Shown here: positions 11,218 through 21,774 of the stretch, piece after piece | Position numbering within the stretch: position 1 is the stretch's first letter | How the letters are laid out: the number at the start of each line of letters is the position of its first letter | DNA from: Magnolia sinica | Lineage: Eukaryota > Streptophyta > Magnoliopsida > Magnoliales > Magnoliaceae | Assembly: GCF_029962835.1 (NCBI RefSeq) | Contig: NC_080589.1 | Coordinates: 18,125,586 to 18,189,585, forward strand | Reading direction: 5' to 3' | Length of the DNA: 64,000 bases | The notes under the pieces: generated by a model | The model's input: the letters and a program-made list of their open reading frames with translations, nothing else | The model's database searches: none | What the model was told of the DNA's origin: nothing | Position numbers and translations under genes: made by a program

Positions 11218-11531
11218 CTCAACATCTTCAGATTCAGCTGCTCCCAGGGTCTTTGGCTGTCCAACTCCATCAGCCTTTCTTCCAACATTGGGTTTAACTG
11301 ACCCACTTTTTTTAGTGACTGACTGAAAAAAATACACACAAGTCCATTAAACTAGACAGTAGATATCATGAGTGCTTTTTTCCACTCAAGAGTAGACCAC
11401 CATGATGAAGTGCTTGCAGAATTATAATTTGAATTGATTAAAAGGAAAAATGAACTCACTGTTGGGTGGACGGGCCTCTTTCCACTAAGCATGCTTGCTG
11501 CTGATCTTCTCACAAATGAGCTTTCTGCAGC
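11218..11531 (-). pseudogene. MOR1: Captured fragment of MOR1/GEM1 (XMAP215-type) gene, two exons
   Basis: Two small exons with good splice sites lie on the minus strand. Exon 11,460-11,531 gives SFVRRSAASMLSGKRPV and is bounded by GCAG and the donor GTGAGT. Exon 11,218-11,322 gives VTKKSGSVKP and then AAESEDVE, bounded by TTTCAG and a GT donor. Joined in phase, they resemble the low-complexity linker of plant MOR1/GEM1, the TOG-domain microtubule polymerase of the XMAP215 family, where SMLSGKRP and EDVEPAEM are familiar to me. No stop or shift is seen in these 59 codons. The rest of the gene is absent. The match rests on memory of a linker region, so it is less certain than Prp8. Confidence 0.6.
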
Positions 11532-11559
11532 CTGCAAAGTGATTAACCAAGAGCATCAT

Positions 11560-14400
11560 CAGTTTTAATGCAATTGATATACTACCCAACATAGAGAACA
11601 CAATTGCTTACTACACTAAGTGCCAGAACGAGAAATTGGAGGCAAACAGAGAATATAATTTAGGAAATTCTGATTTTAAAAAATTTCTTACTGTAGTTAC
11701 TGGATGATGAAATGGATGCCAGAAACAGGAAACAAGAAACTAGGTGTTTGAGACAAAATGGGTTCCTTCAACCATACAAATGACATGAAGGGTTGTAAAC
11801 CTTTTAGCAAAAGAATGGGAAAAATATACCATTATCTGTAACTTACCCTACCAATGTTACAAGCTTCTACAACATGTCCAGAATAGGCTTGCCATTCAAA
11901 TATATGCATGCGCGTGTACATATATATACACATACATGAAAAAGCTTATGATTTCAATGACAAAAGAAAGACCTGATAAGGAACTAATCAGGATGATGAA
12001 AAATAAGAAAGTATTTGCACGCAGAAGCCTGAAGAAGGAACACTCATAGCAACACAATGTAGCAGTTGCTCTAAAAAATCAGCCAATTCCATGACAAAGA
12101 TCAACTAAATAAGACCAATAAATTCAAGCATTGGGTATTACAATAAGAAAATAAAATTTGAAGCTTCCAGTCAGCATCTCCCTGCTAGACTTTAGCAAGA
12201 GTGAGAAGCAAGACAACCAATATTCCAAAACATGGTAGGAAGTTAGGGTAACGGTTTCTATTTCAGCTGTATTATTTGGGCACTCACATATGCCAAATCT
12301 GGATTCAGATAGCATGGATATGTTTTTCTAATTCAACTACACCAGTTCTTATTTACTAAGTACAAGATATCATTTAGGTTTTTTACCAAACAAATCATTA
12401 GCAATCTGCATCTATGGAACACAACAAGCATCAACATTGTGGTGTTCTTGTGTTCCTTCTCTTCAATCAACGAACATTCACATTAGGTGGGTAGCTGGTT
12501 TTAAACTTTTGCCAAACAATAATCACAAGAAATCCTCTCTCAAATCTAGTTGGTGAAACAAGGTGCTTAACACCAATAGCAAATGGCTTGGACAATGCTA
12601 TGATGAGGACAGTGATTGACACAAAACTGGAATTCCTTCTTTGCAAGAGGTTGAACTTAGTTTTCTTCTTCTTTTTAATGCCAACATAATTTTATTAGGA
12701 AAACCAAAAACCAAAAAACTACAAAATGAACTTGGATTGGTTGATAGTGAGTGGCCCTCTTGTTCTTCTCTAGTAGCAAAACAGCACCTCTAGCTAGCTA
12801 GCTTTTAGCAATATGGGGGCTATCCCTGTGAATTTGGAGCCCCACCATTGACAAAATTAAGATGAGGTTGTCAAGCCTAAGCACCAGCCTCTGAACAGAG
12901 GTATCTTTTGCCTTAAAAAATCCTAGCATTTCCCCCGTTGCGTAGAAATCACAGAGCATGAACTGTCATGCTCCAAAGAATGTGACCATATGACCCCATG
13001 TCTCCATGGACCAACTCTCTATTTTATGTAATGAAATCTCTATGGAAGAACACTTCCAAATCCAAAACGACTCCTCTTTAAAAACTTTCCTATAAGGCAT
13101 AAGAATTTTTTTAAAACACAATGAAATGCCTAAAATCCCGTTTTGAAGCATTTGTGAAACCCTTGTGAAATGTTTATGAAATGTAAGAGAAACGCAAGTG
13201 AGTTGTTTGTTAAAAGCAAGTGAATCCTTTTCCACCATTCCACTCTATCGAGGTTTGAGTTTCGAATGATATTTTAATATCATTCGAATACATGTTGGCA
13301 AGTGCCCTGATAGTGCCCAATCCAGTCAGACAAAAAAAAAAAAAAGAAAAAAGAAAAAAGGTTTGCATGCTAAAATATAGCATCTGTATGCATAGCAGTT
13401 TGTGTATAGTAACCTATTTGCAACTGTGTATGCAGCTGTTGAAATCCAGGTTACACATGGTTTTGGCAAGTTTATGGATGTTAGAACTCTTTAATGTAAA
13501 TATAAATGCATTTAATGAAAGACAATTTGCATGTGTGATATGAAGTCCAACCACTATAATGCAACAAGAGCTGCAAAGATATAATTGTTAAATATTTAGG
13601 CATAACATTTACAAGAAAGGATGGGATAGTTCATGAGCATGGATTATGCTTGACATTTACCTATATTTTCTCAAAACAGGGGAAGCACATCAATTAAAAT
13701 ACTTAAGAAAGAAAGAAAGAACTACAATTCATCAAGCAGAATGTCACATGGAGTTGAATATTAACATGCAACAGGGCAGCTGTGGGCACATGTACTGTAA
13801 GTATGCCATACAACCATCCAAAAGGTTGATCCAATCATTGGGTAGGGAGGCACCAAAAATCAGGCTGACCCAATCATCATGAGGACTATGCCATAGATAA
13901 GAATCAACAACAACTCGAAAATTCCAATTTCATGTTACTTGGAATCATTGACCTGATACAGATATTCATGGTATCCTCTGGCATTCAGTTTATAGAAATG
14001 GGCCCACAACAATGCAGATGTTCATCTCATGGGTCCCAGTTTAAATGGACCATGTCCCAGAAGTCGTACAGATGGGAAGATCCTAGCCACCCAATCTTTG
14101 GCATTTTCTCGGTTTAAATGGAGACTGTTGCCATATTTCTTTTCATAGCTGCCTCAGGCCAGCAATCAAAGAGCTTTGGATCCCCCATCAAAGTTTCATG
14201 GGGAAAGGTCTATACAGGGTGGGTCCATTAAATGAATGATCTTGATCACCCAAACATCTGGCCTGCTTGTGCAAAATGACCCATGCATATTATGCAAATT
14301 GGATGTTCATATTGCCAAGTGGTTTTCTTCTGGTTACTCTAATAATGGAGTTGTTGGGGTATACCAAAAGTTTCAAAGGATAACAACTAAGTTCACAAAT
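11560..14400. other. CACTA interior without identified gene
   Basis: This is AT-rich non-coding sequence. It contains a poly-A tract (about 13,330-13,360), a 28-bp palindrome (13,261-13,288) and, at 13,780-14,230, text of the 'gggcccac' repeat type shared with other parts of the window, which suggests small insertions within the transposon. Confidence 0.5.
13261..13288. repeat. 28-bp palindrome
   Basis: TTCGAATGATATT is followed by TT and then its exact reverse complement AATATCATTCGAA, giving 13-bp perfect arms and a 2-base centre. Confidence 0.85.
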
Positions 14401-14414
14401 TGCTTGTTTTACAG

Positions 14415-14519
14415 TGGTCAGCTTACGTTGTAGATGGGAAGGTTAAGGTTCTTAATGTTTAGAAAGTCCCTTCTGAATTCAAGGTTTCTGGTGGAGAGGT
14501 AATCTTGGGTCAGATTTAA
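14415..14519 (+). pseudogene. PRXIIF: Captured last exon of mitochondrial peroxiredoxin IIF
   Basis: After a clean acceptor (TTGTTTTACAG) the plus strand reads WSAYVVDGKVKVLNV, stop, KVPSEFKVSGGEVILGQI and then TAA. This matches the C-terminus of plant type II peroxiredoxin F, a mitochondrial thiol peroxidase whose family ends in VILGQI. The catalytic cysteine lies in earlier exons and is not present. A TAG at 14,460-14,462 replaces the glutamate codon expected there, so the exon is dead. Its strand is opposite to the Prp8 and MOR1 pieces in the same transposon, so the fragments were captured separately or rearranged. Confidence 0.85.
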
Positions 14520-14757
14520 CTTGTTTGAATTGCTACCTCTTCTAAATGAGATATATTCTTCCAGTTTAACGAAATAGTGGCGGTATGAGTTCTGCCCTTT
14601 TAACAATAACATCCATTTTATGTATTCCATTTTATCCACATTCTACTTGACACGCAATACTTCTTATCTTCCATGTTGGGAAATAAATTCTGGTATATGA
14701 CAGTTTTCTCTTCCTATTCCATTCCCATGTTGCCAACTTGCATTTTCCTTGCCTTTA

Positions 14758-14893
14758 GGACCCGTTTGGACACAAACTCCAAAAAAGCATTTTCCTGCAA
14801 AATCGACTCTGAAAACCAATTGGCTTTTTAGTGCCTTTTTCATCAGGTGATTTTGAAACCGGCGATTTGGCATGGGTTTCCAAACGGGCCACA
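14758..14893. mobile_element. Small MITE-like element
   Basis: GGACCCGTTTGG at the left and CCAAACGGGCCA at the right form imperfect terminal inverted repeats about 136 bp apart. Ends of the form GGxCCCGTTTGG are common in plant hAT-type MITEs. It is nested inside the CACTA element. No clear 8-bp target duplication was seen. Confidence 0.45.
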
Positions 14894-15299
14894 AAATAGG
14901 GTTGTCTACAAACAACTGTTTGGACACACGTAGTCCAAACAAACCCATAGTCTTATTAGTTTCCACAGATGAAAAATGGATAAAGAAAAAGCATCTTCTC
15001 ACTTGAATTTTCTGAAATCCAAACCCTAGTTCTAGATCTAGTAAATCCCCACCATAACCAGTCAAAAAACCTTGCAAAGTGCAGAAAATAGATCCAAAAC
15101 CCTAGGAAACAAGAGAGTAGTAGATCTAGATACCTAATGGGTTATAAAACTGCAAATCGAACAGAATTCAGATTGAAAAACTCCACCGGTCACGAAATCC
15201 AATAGAATTCAGATCGAAAAACTGCAAATCGAAGTATTGAACAAATCAGAACTGTATCACACAACAAATCGTTTCTATGTATTCGCATCAAACAACATA

Positions 15300-15375
15300 G
15301 AAAAATCCCTAATTAGGGTTTTAACATAGTAAATCCCTAATTAGGGTTTCAACATTGTAAATCCCTAATTAGGAA
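15300..15375. repeat. Three copies of a ~30-bp direct repeat
   Basis: 'gtaaatccctaattaggg' with a short spacer occurs three times in a row near the right end of the CACTA element. Confidence 0.75.
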
Positions 15376-15454
15376 ATCACTAAGGTTGAAATTAATGAAA
15401 TCTAGAGTCTTACCTGTTTCAGATCTTCATCTAAGCCCTAAAATTAATGGCAGC

Positions 15455-15540
15455 TCGCGCGAGAGAGAGAGTCGGGGGTAGGAAGAAGCTGAGAGTCCCG
15501 CGAGAGAGCGAGAGTCGGGGGTAGGAAGAAGCTGAGAGTC

Positions 15541-15575
<35 letters not shown>
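15455..15575. repeat. Duplicated 'gagtcgggggtaggaagaag' unit plus (GA)n
   Basis: A ~42-bp unit containing GAGTCGGGGGTAGGAAGAAG occurs twice and runs into a GA microsatellite of about 16 repeats (15,543-15,575), all inside the CACTA right arm. Confidence 0.85.
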
Positions 15576-15577
<2 letters not shown>

Positions 15578-15834
15578 GGGAGTGAAATGGAAATCGCGTC
15601 CTGTTTTTAATTTATATAACATCCATGGCCCGCATTTAAATAGCGCCGGTGCATGATGCACCCAAAGTGCCTGTTTTTCACGATTTTGTTGTAGTGATAA
15701 TAAATCATTTAAGCATTAAACATCGATTCCAGTCAAGTAAAGACTCGTCCGAGTCTTCGACTCAACCCAACTCGGCAAGATATTGGGTCAAGTCGAGTTG
15801 AATTTTCAAGTTTTCGAACTATATGGTGCAAACA

Positions 15835-18508
15835 CTAGAATTTGGTACAGTCGGCCTTGGCAAAAGCAACCAATTCCTTATCAAGGTCATAGCCCACAAT
15901 GCGATTTTGCTGTGCTAGATTTCCTAAGATCGAAACGTCAGTGGTCGGCTTCATGGCCAGGCAATATATGCCGCGATCTACCTCTGTGTAGGTCCCTATC
16001 TTGGGTAGAACTACATCGGCTCCGGTGAAATGAAATGTTATGTCTGGTGTGACCTCAAAGTCATTGATCGAATTTACATAGTAGCACAAATGAAGTCTTC
16101 CGTAGGGGTCCTCAGCCGGGTCTAGAAATATTTCATCATCCAATGCACTGATTAAGGCATCGAGACCTTCCTTGAAGAGGAGTGTGTATGTTGTGCCCGA
16201 GTCGACTATGAATCCTCCCTCACCCTTCTCATTGGCATGGAATAGTCCTTCTTTGATTGGTAGCCGGTTATTCCCGACGCTGATGCCGTCAAGACTGACA
16301 TGGTAAAACTCTTCTTGGCCCTTAACCTGTTGATCAAAAGATTCAATGGTGAAAATGATGTTTTCCATGATTTCTTAATGGCCCCACTTTTGTGGGGGCA
16401 TTTAGCTCAAAAGCCACATTGATAGGATGATCCTAACCATGGAGTCAGATGTCGAGCCTAATCCAACAATCTATCCTGATGGGGCATATGCTCAACAAAG
16501 AATGTAGGGAATTAAATAGGAACCTCAGAAAATGCTCACTTCAGCACCCCACTTGGGTGTAACTGAGAGGATGGACTTGGTCGTGGCAAGGGCTCTGTGG
16601 GCCCCACCTTGATCTACGTGTTTTATCCACACGATCCATCCATTTTAACAGACTGATTTAATTAGGAATGAGTTCAAAAAGGAGATAGATCCAAGGATCA
16701 AATGAGCCACACCACAAGCAGCAGTTGTGATAATGATGCCACCATTTGAAACCTTCTTAGGGCCCACCATGATGTTTATTTGCCATCCAACGTGTTCATA
16801 AGATCACATACATTTGGATGAAGGGAAAACACAAAGTTCAGCTTGATAAAAAACTTCTGTGCCCCCAATAAGTTTTCACTTGTACACATTTAATCCTCAT
16901 CATTTCCTGTGGTGTGGCCCACTTTAAACCTAGATCTACCTTCTTCTTGTGCTCATTCTTTAAAATGATCCGTTAAAATGATGAACGGCATGGATAAAAT
17001 ATATATATCAAGATGACCCTACAAAACCTCACTTATGAAGTCCTGCTGGGATAGGAAGCGGTGCCAATGAAAAAGCTCCATGCATGCACATATATAATGG
17101 GAACTCAGTATAAGCATAAAATCTTCATTTCGTGCTAGAAATATTCACTATAGGTCCTGTGCCTATACATGCACAGGTAGCACTTCTTCATTTGCCAGAC
17201 ACAACCTACATTTTCCATGGTTGGTTAGGAAATAGGTACCCAAAATAGATGTTTACACAACAGGGAGTCATACACAATCAAACACATGAGCACAAGTGTT
17301 ACAACGTGACACTTATGTGGGATCTAAGCTTTCCATCGGCACAGCTACACACTTAGTTTTTTGGAATAAAAATGAGCAATTTTAGACCTTAGGTGGATCA
17401 CACCGCCGTTACCTTGCTCACTAGTTAATAAAAATGCAGTATTTTTAGGTAGAAGATGTAAGCATTATTTCCAACCTCGCATGAAAACTCATATCTCACG
17501 CATGTTTCACAGCACCTGTGACCGCGTGTGAATGTATATAGCTTACACACGTGTGGAATTGCATACATGTATAAGTTAACATGCATGATGTGCATGGTCT
17601 AGGGTTTAACGTGACAAAAAAAATAAAAAAAATAAAAAAATAATTAAAAAAAAAATCTTGATACAAAGCATTACCTTTAACATCTGTGTAAAATTGCCTG
17701 TAAGTTGAGCTTGCTTTCCAAAAAGGATCTTGCTCCAGGTTTTCAAATAATAGAATGGAACCAAGCAATAGGAGAATTTAAGGGCCCCTATCTGCCTAAC
17801 AAACGAATACGGATCCCTGCTGAGGCCCACCAAACCGGCCTCATCTTCGTCGTAGGCTCCGGTAATTTCATGGCCACAACCGAAGATGATGCTTTCAAGC
17901 GTAATGTTGGGACCGTTGGTATCCTCCAAGATGAATGCCTCATAAGCAGCGTCGCCTTCCGTCACTGCACCATCCCCAAATGTCTCCTTGAATATGCAGA
18001 CATTAGTGTTGGGCTTGCACGAGGCGGTGTACTCGACCTCACAAAAAATATTGCTGCAGGTAACCTTGTCGAACGTCACTGACCTGGAAGGGTCGAATAG
18101 GGGCTGATTCATTTCATAACATTCTACGCAAGGCTCACATTGAACCCACAACAACGAGCTGCCTGAGTCGATGATGGCCCACCTCTTAATTGGGGGTGTG
18201 CCCATATAGAAGCTCATCACATACTCACCTAAAGTGGGCCGAAGAGGGGCGTTTGGGACATTGATTGATGATGATCTTGATTGACGTGACTGGAAGTAGT
18301 GGAGTCGGGAGTCGGAGCGGCGGTGTGCGGCCATGGTGCGGTCATGGAGAGATATGGTGTTTGGGTTGTAGAAGGGGGAAAGTGGGGAGTCATGATGGAT
18401 GAGGCCGGCCGAGAAGCCGATGTTGGCATGTGGGTGTGATGAGAGGGAAGGTGGGACGTGGATGAGGATGATGAAGAGTGCAACTATAGTGAACGTGGGT
18501 GTATGCAT
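15835..18508 (-). CDS. CDR1/nepenthesin-like secreted aspartic protease, two exons
   Basis: Exon 1 (17,675-18,508) and exon 2 (15,835-16,326) join in phase, with donor AAG|GTAATG and acceptor TTTGATCAACAG, to give 441 aa; CDR1-type proteases are about this long. Residues 1-24 form a signal peptide. Residues 31-48 (GFSAGLIHHDSPLSPFYN) match the CDR1 prosegment. The first catalytic site is IIDSGSS (D114), followed by the cysteine-rich nepenthesin insert (WVQCEPCVEC, residues 121-130). The second site is IVDSGTT (D320). The C-terminus has SILGNLAQQNRIVGYDL. The flap reads TFGDG where YGDG is usual, so the flap tyrosine is phenylalanine here. N201 and N272 are possible glycosylation sites. CDR1 relatives act in the apoplast in defence signalling; a similar role here is inferred. 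The 1.35-kb intron holds a MITE. No stop or shift is seen. Confidence 0.85.
16585..17030. mobile_element. Long-inverted-repeat MITE in the protease intron (family M1)
   Basis: The left arm (CTGTGGGCCCCACCTTGATC, then TTTTATCCACACGATCCATC) and the reverse complement of the right arm (GTAGGGTCATCTTGATATAT, then TTTTATCCATGCCGTTCATC) pair imperfectly over about 80-100 bases. The interior has 'gggcccaccatgatgttta', shared with the copies at 42,606-43,043, 43,077 onward and 62,680-63,130. It is non-coding. Confidence 0.6.
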
Positions 18509-18547
18509 GGAGTGAAGCTAGGAATAGGGAAATGGGAAGAAAATACA

Positions 18548-18680
18548 AGTGAGGAGAATACAAACGTTTCTAGGATAGGTTTGAAGAAAAAGCATGGAGT
18601 GCATTGCTTGTGTGGATAACCTCTTTATACTAATAAGAGGCTAGATCCAATACAAACGTTTTTAGGATAGGTTTAACGTA
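18548..18680. repeat. Direct repeat in the protease promoter
   Basis: 'aatacaaacgttt(c/t)taggat' plus 'aggttt' occurs at about 18,557 and again at about 18,651, 94 bp apart and flanking the candidate TATA box. It may be a local duplication of promoter sequence. Confidence 0.65.
18624..18629 (-). promoter_or_regulatory. Candidate TATA box of the aspartic protease gene
   Basis: The minus strand reads TAGTATAAAGAGG about 115 bp upstream of the ATG, a usual distance for a plant core promoter. No initiator or enhancer can be assigned by eye. Confidence 0.5.
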
Positions 18681-19461
18681 CAAATCGATATATGTGGGGC
18701 CCATTCTAATGCTCTAATGACATACAATCCGTACATCATGTGTGGCCCTTCCTATTCTCCTTGTATCCCGAAACTCAGGTCAATTAAAAACTCTGGTGGG
18801 CCAAACTATGAAAAATCATGCCTGGACTTCTAAAATTAGGTGTTGTGGCCCGGTTTACATTCTATTGGTCCCCATTCTAACTCTTTTCTATGTTTACATG
18901 TCTGTTTATTTGTGGATAGAGTAGATTTGGGAAGTTTGAGGGAGGGATAATCTTCCTTTTGTTATTTTTTCATGATACGCGGGCCAGTTTTTTGTTTTTG
19001 GTTAGCAGCTCCACTGGAATCTTTCGGTATGTAAAGTTTTTTATTTTTTCCATTAAATGAATATATCCTTTTAAAAAAAAAATTCTGAAATAGGAAGAAT
19101 TTTTTCATGTACATTTATCCCAACTGTTCCATTTGGTGTGGCTCATCTGAGTGCTGAATCGTGCGAATTTTTGGACTGCAAGGAGAAAACCAAGGTTAGA
19201 ACATGATGACCAGTGTGGATGTCATTTAAACATCACAGTGGGCCCGATACGTGAATTTGTACATTAAGCTTATACCAGATACAAACGTATCTGGATCCGG
19301 CCCTGTAATAAAAGATGGATTGATACTGTGTGAGAGAGTTTAGAAATGAGATCTTCTGGGAAACTGAAATCATGGATTTTGGTTTCAAGTTCATAAGGAT
19401 TTTAAGTAAGAAATAGATTTCCTCCCAAACTAGAGAGGAATTGCTAGGTAAGATACAAATT

Positions 19462-19935
19462 GAGAAATGCTGCAGTGCTATCAGAACACTATAAGTTATA
19501 GTGCTCCTAGTTGCATCAGTTCACTTTGACAATCCAATCGATGGATCTGAAACATCCACTGAGTCCAAAACAGGCTTTTGGGCCATGACCGAAGAACGGC
19601 ATAGATAGGATGATCCATGCATCTTTGTTTGTCCTAATTTTCTATATCCATCCTTTTTCCAAACCATGGATGGGATGGTTAGAATTGCGTAACAAATGTC
19701 AACCTTTAGAATCATAAGCAATCCATGACGGGTCCTACCAAATAGATGGATTAAATTGTTTATTTGACCTATTTTCTGTAAATGATCTTGACCGTCCATA
19801 TTAAGGCCATTGATTGAATGGTTACTTTATTTTGTATCAGTGTAATGTTTGCATGGTATACCATGAAATGTTTGTTGGAGCTAATGAACGGTGTAGATCA
19901 ACGGATTAGTCTCCATGTTCCAATCCGCTAGTTCC
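19462..19935. mobile_element. MITE-like element, copy 2 (right end missing)
   Basis: GAGAAATGCTGCAGTG and the following 'ataagttatagtgctcctag' match the ends of the element at 7,055-7,488. The inner block 'gaccgtccatattaag...cattgat' also matches. The mirrored right end could not be found. Confidence 0.5.
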
Positions 19936-20119
19936 TGGTGCATGTTGTTAGACGAGCAGTGACCCGGTGGGCTAAATGCATGAAATGGAAACCTAGTTGC
20001 ATTTGACGTGGCTGACATTCTCACCACCTATCTAAATTAAACCGTCCATTACGTTCAGACCCCTCTTCTTTTGTTACTGTAAAAGATCACGTAAATCAGA
20101 CGGCTCTAAATATCTGTTA

Positions 20120-20352
20120 CTGGGTCTATCTTCTTCGAACAATCTTCTACATTCAGTTCGCATGCCACTAACTAGACATTTTGTATCATCTGATCAGCGT
20201 GCATTTTCCAAGGTAGCCTATGAAGAGTGCACCTAACGAACCGTCCAGATAGGTGATTTGCATGCTACCGAGTCCTATCTTCTTCTAACAGGATGGTTTG
20301 GATCATCTGGCCAGTATGCATTTTCCAAGTAGACTAAGAAGAGTGCACTCGA
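20120..20352. repeat. Degenerate tandem duplication, unit ~115 bp
   Basis: 'tatcttcttc', 'atcatctg(a/g)(t/c)cag' and 'tgcattttccaag...aagagtgcac' occur twice in the same order. Confidence 0.6.
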
Positions 20353-20539
20353 TCTTCACCAAAGAAGCATAGCGTATGCTGTTTTTGGAATACTATATCT
20401 CCGCACAAGCCGCACATGTATATGACATCTGTGCTGGGACGCCAATCCACAAACAAACCCAACAAGAAATTAATCCAAATTTTACAAAAACCTTTGTGGA
20501 AAGGAAACCATGGCACGAAATGATGAGTAATGCACTATA

Positions 20540-20995
20540 AAAGAAAAATTACAAAAGATAACAAATTTGACTGATTCAAAAAACCCTCGAATCTACTTTG
20601 AAACTCTATGTATGCCTTCGAATCCTTTAAAACACTTTAAAAAGTAATAATCCTTTTCTTAATCCCTAATAAACCTGGTATATATACTAACCAACCGAAA
20701 TATGAAACAAATTGTGCACTTATGTAACTCTGTGCGTGCGCTTGACGAAACCTTTGATCGCATTGACATGCATTGAACACCAGTCGATGACATCAAAGAT
20801 CCTTCAATGCCATTGAATAGCAATTTCCAAAATTGTCCAATAATAAAATAGGATTTTTTTTTTCTCGATTGGATCAAGTGGTTTGTCGATGGCATCAACA
20901 TGATCTACATCTACTAGATGTGATCGAGCGGTCCTTCAATGGCATCGACAAACCCTGTTACAGATAAATTTACGACATTAGAAAAGTATCTCCAC
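20540..20995 (-). repeat. Probable 3' LTR of copia-B (approximate)
   Basis: It lies directly downstream (minus strand) of the copia-B RNase H end and a purine tract (GTGGAGAT). It contains repeated CGATGGCATCGA-like words and a minus-strand TATATATAC. The borders are not certain and no partner LTR was found to the right of 40 kb. Confidence 0.4.
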
Positions 20996-21084
20996 TATGT
21001 CTAATATTCAGTTGTCATTGCTCCTTTACCACCCCCATCTCTAATTACCTTCCATCATAGTTTCATCATCGCTTTTTGTGCATA

Positions 21085-21227
21085 CTCCTGCTCATTACAG
21101 CTTCGCCAAGCCTAGAAAAGTTGTACATAACTTAAACTTCTCTGAGGAAACCACATTCGTTAGCATGTAAGTCGGATTCATATATGCTTATGTGTATCTT
21201 CTCACACCTCCTTCCTCAAGCACCTGT
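21085..21227 (-). pseudogene. Copia-B RNase H, C-terminal part
   Basis: The minus strand reads VLEEGGVRRYT, stop, and then YMLTNVVSSEKFKLC, which fits the last block of copia RNase H (A-D-M-L-T-K). The preceding part (KNSIYHSHTKYIDVCHHFI) lies on the far side of copia-A, at 31,098-31,165. Copia-A therefore inserted into this coding sequence. Confidence 0.75.
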
Positions 21228-21691
21228 TGTAAGAACTCTATAAGGTGAGCCTTATTGATCAACGGTCTAGATTGATCTGAATGTTGGACTGTGTGATTAT
21301 CTAAACTAATGGACCCCACTTCTATGTGATTTACGTAGATACTCTGCGTTAAGGGTGTAGTGCTATAGCCTTACGCAGGGATGTTTGAGTTGAACTGAGA
21401 TATAACAATGTGGAGCAGTGGGAGAAAGAGTTATGATGAGATTCAAACTCTCATCTCCACAGATTCTATATAAGAGAGAGTTGGATCCCCGATCCTACAC
21501 AACGACAGAACCCTAAGTCCCATCTATTATTCTGTATATTATTGTGAAGGAAAGGAAGACTACAACAGAGGTTTTCTGGTATTCTAATCTGGTTCAATGG
21601 CATCTTAGTTAGGTAAGCCATCCAAACCCTTGATCTCCCTGTCCTATGCACAGTTTGATCTCAAGTATTTCCACATCTAGATAATCTAACA
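21228..21691 (+). repeat. Copia-A 5' LTR
   Basis: It starts TGTAAGAAC, ends TCTAACA, and contains a TATA box (TTCTATATAAGAG, about 21,464). It matches 30,634-31,097 at the same length. Confidence 0.93.
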
Positions 21692-21707
21692 GTTATATCA
21701 AAGCAGC
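21692..21707 (+). promoter_or_regulatory. Copia-A primer-binding site
   Basis: GTTATATCAAAGCAGC directly follows the LTR and is a weathered form of the TGGTATCAGAGC tRNA-Met site. Confidence 0.65.
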
Positions 21708-21774
21708 CGTGCAAAGGCAGGGATGATCAGACTCGGATTAATCTATTAGAGATTCATATTCAAAATCAGATCTT

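Larger units (their letters stand above)
7516..15696. mobile_element. Non-autonomous CACTA (En/Spm) transposon carrying host gene fragments
   Basis: The element starts CACTACAACAAC and ends GTTGTTGTAGTG on the reference strand, giving an 11-bp perfect terminal inverted repeat (CACTACAACAA). It is flanked on both sides by the 3-bp duplication ATA (7,513-7,515 and 15,697-15,699), as CACTA transposition produces. It is 8,181 bp long. GC-rich subterminal repeats (GCGCCGCTAAAA variants) occupy 7,540-7,800, and GCGCCGGTGC is found near the right end. I saw no TNPD/TNPA transposase, so movement would need a partner element. Inside are fragments of three host genes (Prp8, MOR1-like, peroxiredoxin IIF), each described separately. 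The right end lies about 140 bp past the stop codon of the aspartic protease gene. Confidence 0.9.
18690..20535. other. Intergenic stretch with dispersed repeats
   Basis: No gene is supported. It contains a truncated MITE (19,462-19,935), a degenerate ~115-bp tandem duplication (about 20,120-20,352) and short 'gtgggcc' repeat text. Confidence 0.55.

Noticed and set aside
12966-13238. Minus-strand 90-codon frame as a captured gene
   Set aside because: No recognisable family words and no splice sites.
16327-16374. Exon 2 of the protease starting at the ATG at 16,368
   Set aside because: An in-frame TAA lies just upstream and the nearest AG gives the wrong phase; the acceptor at 16,327 gives the right phase and family length.
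17705-18082. Plus-strand 125-codon open frame
   Set aside because: It is the antisense of exon 1 of the aspartic protease and matches no family.
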